Below are positions 6,001 through 6,042 of a stretch of 6,042 nt of DNA, piece after piece. How positions within the stretch are numbered: position 1 is the stretch's first letter; every line of letters begins with the position of its first letter. The position numbers were made by a program, and so were the translations under genes. The DNA comes from Gp6-AA40 sp046765795 (lineage in GTDB: Bacteria; Acidobacteriota; Vicinamibacteria; Vicinamibacterales; UBA2999). The stretch spans positions 1 to 6,042 of the forward strand of contig JBKPRH010000334.1 in the NCBI GenBank assembly GCA_046765795.1, written 5' to 3'. The notes below the pieces were generated by a model. That model saw nothing but the letters and a program-made list of their open reading frames with translations. It was not told where the DNA came from and did not search any database.

Positions 6001-6042
6001 CCGACGAGGCCCGGCTCGTACGGCGTGCCGACGACGCGCAGC
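3033..6042 (-). CDS. TamB C-terminal domain fused to a POTRA/Omp85 barrel, 5'-partial
   Basis: One frame runs from the right edge to TGA 3033-3035 (1002 visible residues). The ATG at 5994-5996 is internal: 15 codons before it, ending PYEPGLVGQ, continue the TamB pattern, so the start is outside the window. Counting from that Met, 1-200 is a full TamB/DUF490 end (GGEIRLNERRYAVDRGIITF, SDPTLPEPDIMAMLVTGR, the LTVGQDLTDQLKLVYS strand, then DVRFGG). Residues 201-234 are a charged linker. Residues 235-650 hold about five POTRA units: a short one at 235-289, then 291-366, 370-446, 448-528 and 531-650, the last split by a low-complexity insert. Residues 651-987 are an Omp85 barrel with the lid-loop RGF (884-886), a late TPWFLLRGDYGF strand (955-966) and a terminal Phe. 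No cysteine is present. In Proteobacteria TamA (Omp85) and TamB are separate partners in outer-membrane assembly and lipid passage. The architecture is clear; whether it replaces TamA, BamA or neither is not. Confidence 0.9.
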   Translation of the reverse strand, partial: LRVVGTPYEPGLVGQMTLLEGGEIRLNERRYAVDRGIITFVDERRIFPSFDLQLSTTANNYDITIAVTGTPGDTQTTLTSDPTLPEPDIMAMLVTGRTLDQMRGEEYEVAREQVLSYLTGRVGSTLGRGLQQATGLSEVRIEPAIIANEADPSARLTVGQDLTDQLKLVYSTNLTDSNDQIWVAEYDVTRRFKARGVRQSDATYRVDFQHDVRFGGQASPRRQQRERPEVAKVDVVSADTGEADPEVRDEFDVKEGHSYDFFVIRDETKEVEETLMKQGFLQSRIRLERKVEGNEAYLTLHVKRGPRVDVRFEGVTPPKAVQNEVHMQWHRGVFDKQRLDAGAKALREWLMTSGHLQPKIDYAITDDSASHRQVAYTIESGPHYDKVLVAFEGVSGVDPDDLIKIINQQKLERQLFTDPLVVTELLQRYYRDQGYLAAEIDEPKIEFQGATARVVMPVREGDKFNVRHVATRGNKVWGTEALLQQLPVMEGEPFLPFGAENALDKIRRLYWPLGYNDVRSDYSLVLDRSAGVVDITFTIDEGRQSVVGPIQVRGTQRLDEKLVRNQIELQPGEPLDLSALARSRRNLYDIGAFSTVRIDEGDRGRPEENRQAGTVFGIAGAPQSSEQLSKDETQQSSQPAQSIDPTQSPNGQRPVPISVVVREVQPLQIRYGASYDTERGVGGIFNISQHNWLGGARVIGLQSRYDRQLKDGRIYITQPALRYLPFQTTGAIYYREDLSPPSELTRAFNANRKGASIQQEVKLLDSYVWSWGYRWERARTLEPVGGVLIGDPHTVSPLTSTLTRETRDEALDASRGSFQSQSLSFSPRWLGSDLAYLKYFGQYFHYFPLRPPQRKPLTNEYLRTRLVFATGVRVGLAKGIGGEVPNTEQFFAGGSYSMRGFAQNAVGPIGPDRIPTGGNALIIFNNELRAPLFGRFDGVIFTDIGNVYPLISDITFDLRESAGVGLRVRTPWFLLRGDYGFVLDPRPGERRQRFYFSIGQAF
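3309..3324. repeat. 16-bp perfect palindrome inside the barrel coding region
   Basis: CGGTCCGATCGGACCG is its own reverse complement. It lies in the codons for the VGPIGPD stretch just after the RGF lid-loop motif of the Omp85 barrel. It may be only a product of the Gly-Pro/Asp codon choice. It shares nine bases (CCGGTCCGA, 3308-3316) with the intergenic hairpin region at 2072-2080. Confidence 0.3.
4077..4241 (-). other. Q/S/P-rich low-complexity insert in the last POTRA domain
   Basis: Residues about 586-640 (counted from the internal Met at 5996) interrupt the POTRA domain next to the barrel. Before the insert comes the helix-strand NLYDIGAFSTVRIDEGD; after it the closing strand ISVVVREVQP resumes. 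The insert includes GDRGRPEENRQ, QSSEQLSKDETQQSSQPAQ and SPNGQRP. It is rich in Gln, Ser, Pro and Glu and has few hydrophobic residues, so it is probably a disordered loop. The reading frame is kept on both sides, and there is no repeat or transposon end at the borders. Confidence 0.65.

Overview
This is a GC-rich, gene-dense window from a diderm (Gram-negative-type) bacterium. It carries outer-membrane biogenesis proteins (a TamB C-terminal domain and an Omp85 barrel) and a secreted protein of the 'PWGDPDLEGIWTN' type. From memory, that secreted family is most abundant in Acidobacteriota (Vicinamibacteria/Solibacter-like soil lineages), so I infer an acidobacterial origin. No rRNA or other marker in the window tests this. 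I see no tRNA, rRNA, CRISPR array, insertion sequence or phage gene.

Left part, + strand (1-1060): the 3' part of a TlpA/ResA-like thioredoxin-fold gene with a CPDC active site, whose start lies outside the window. It is followed by a class I SAM-dependent methyltransferase whose probable ATG shares one base with the thioredoxin stop codon (TGATG), so the two are likely translationally coupled.

Convergent gap (1061-1106): the whole gap is filled by five degenerate copies of a 9-bp unit ending in GAACC. No intrinsic terminator is visible there.

Right part, - strand (1107-6042, read right to left): a probable three-gene operon. It starts with a very large gene, open at the window edge. The visible 1002 residues are the C-terminal TamB (DUF490) domain, a charged linker, a string of POTRA domains and a complete Omp85 beta-barrel, all in one reading frame. 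Six bases later comes a six-helix YihY/BrkB-family inner-membrane protein, with its Shine-Dalgarno inside the upstream stop codon. After a 45-bp gap holding a perfect 8-bp-arm hairpin comes the secreted 317-residue protein of unknown function.

The main point of interest is the TamB-Omp85 fusion. In E. coli, TamA (Omp85) and TamB are separate, adjacent genes whose products meet at the TamB C-terminus and a TamA POTRA domain. Here that contact is made covalent in the same order, which would give one polypeptide reaching from the inner membrane (if the unseen N-terminus is a normal TamB) to a barrel in the outer membrane. The co-transcribed YihY-like membrane protein is a plausible inner-membrane partner, but that is inference.
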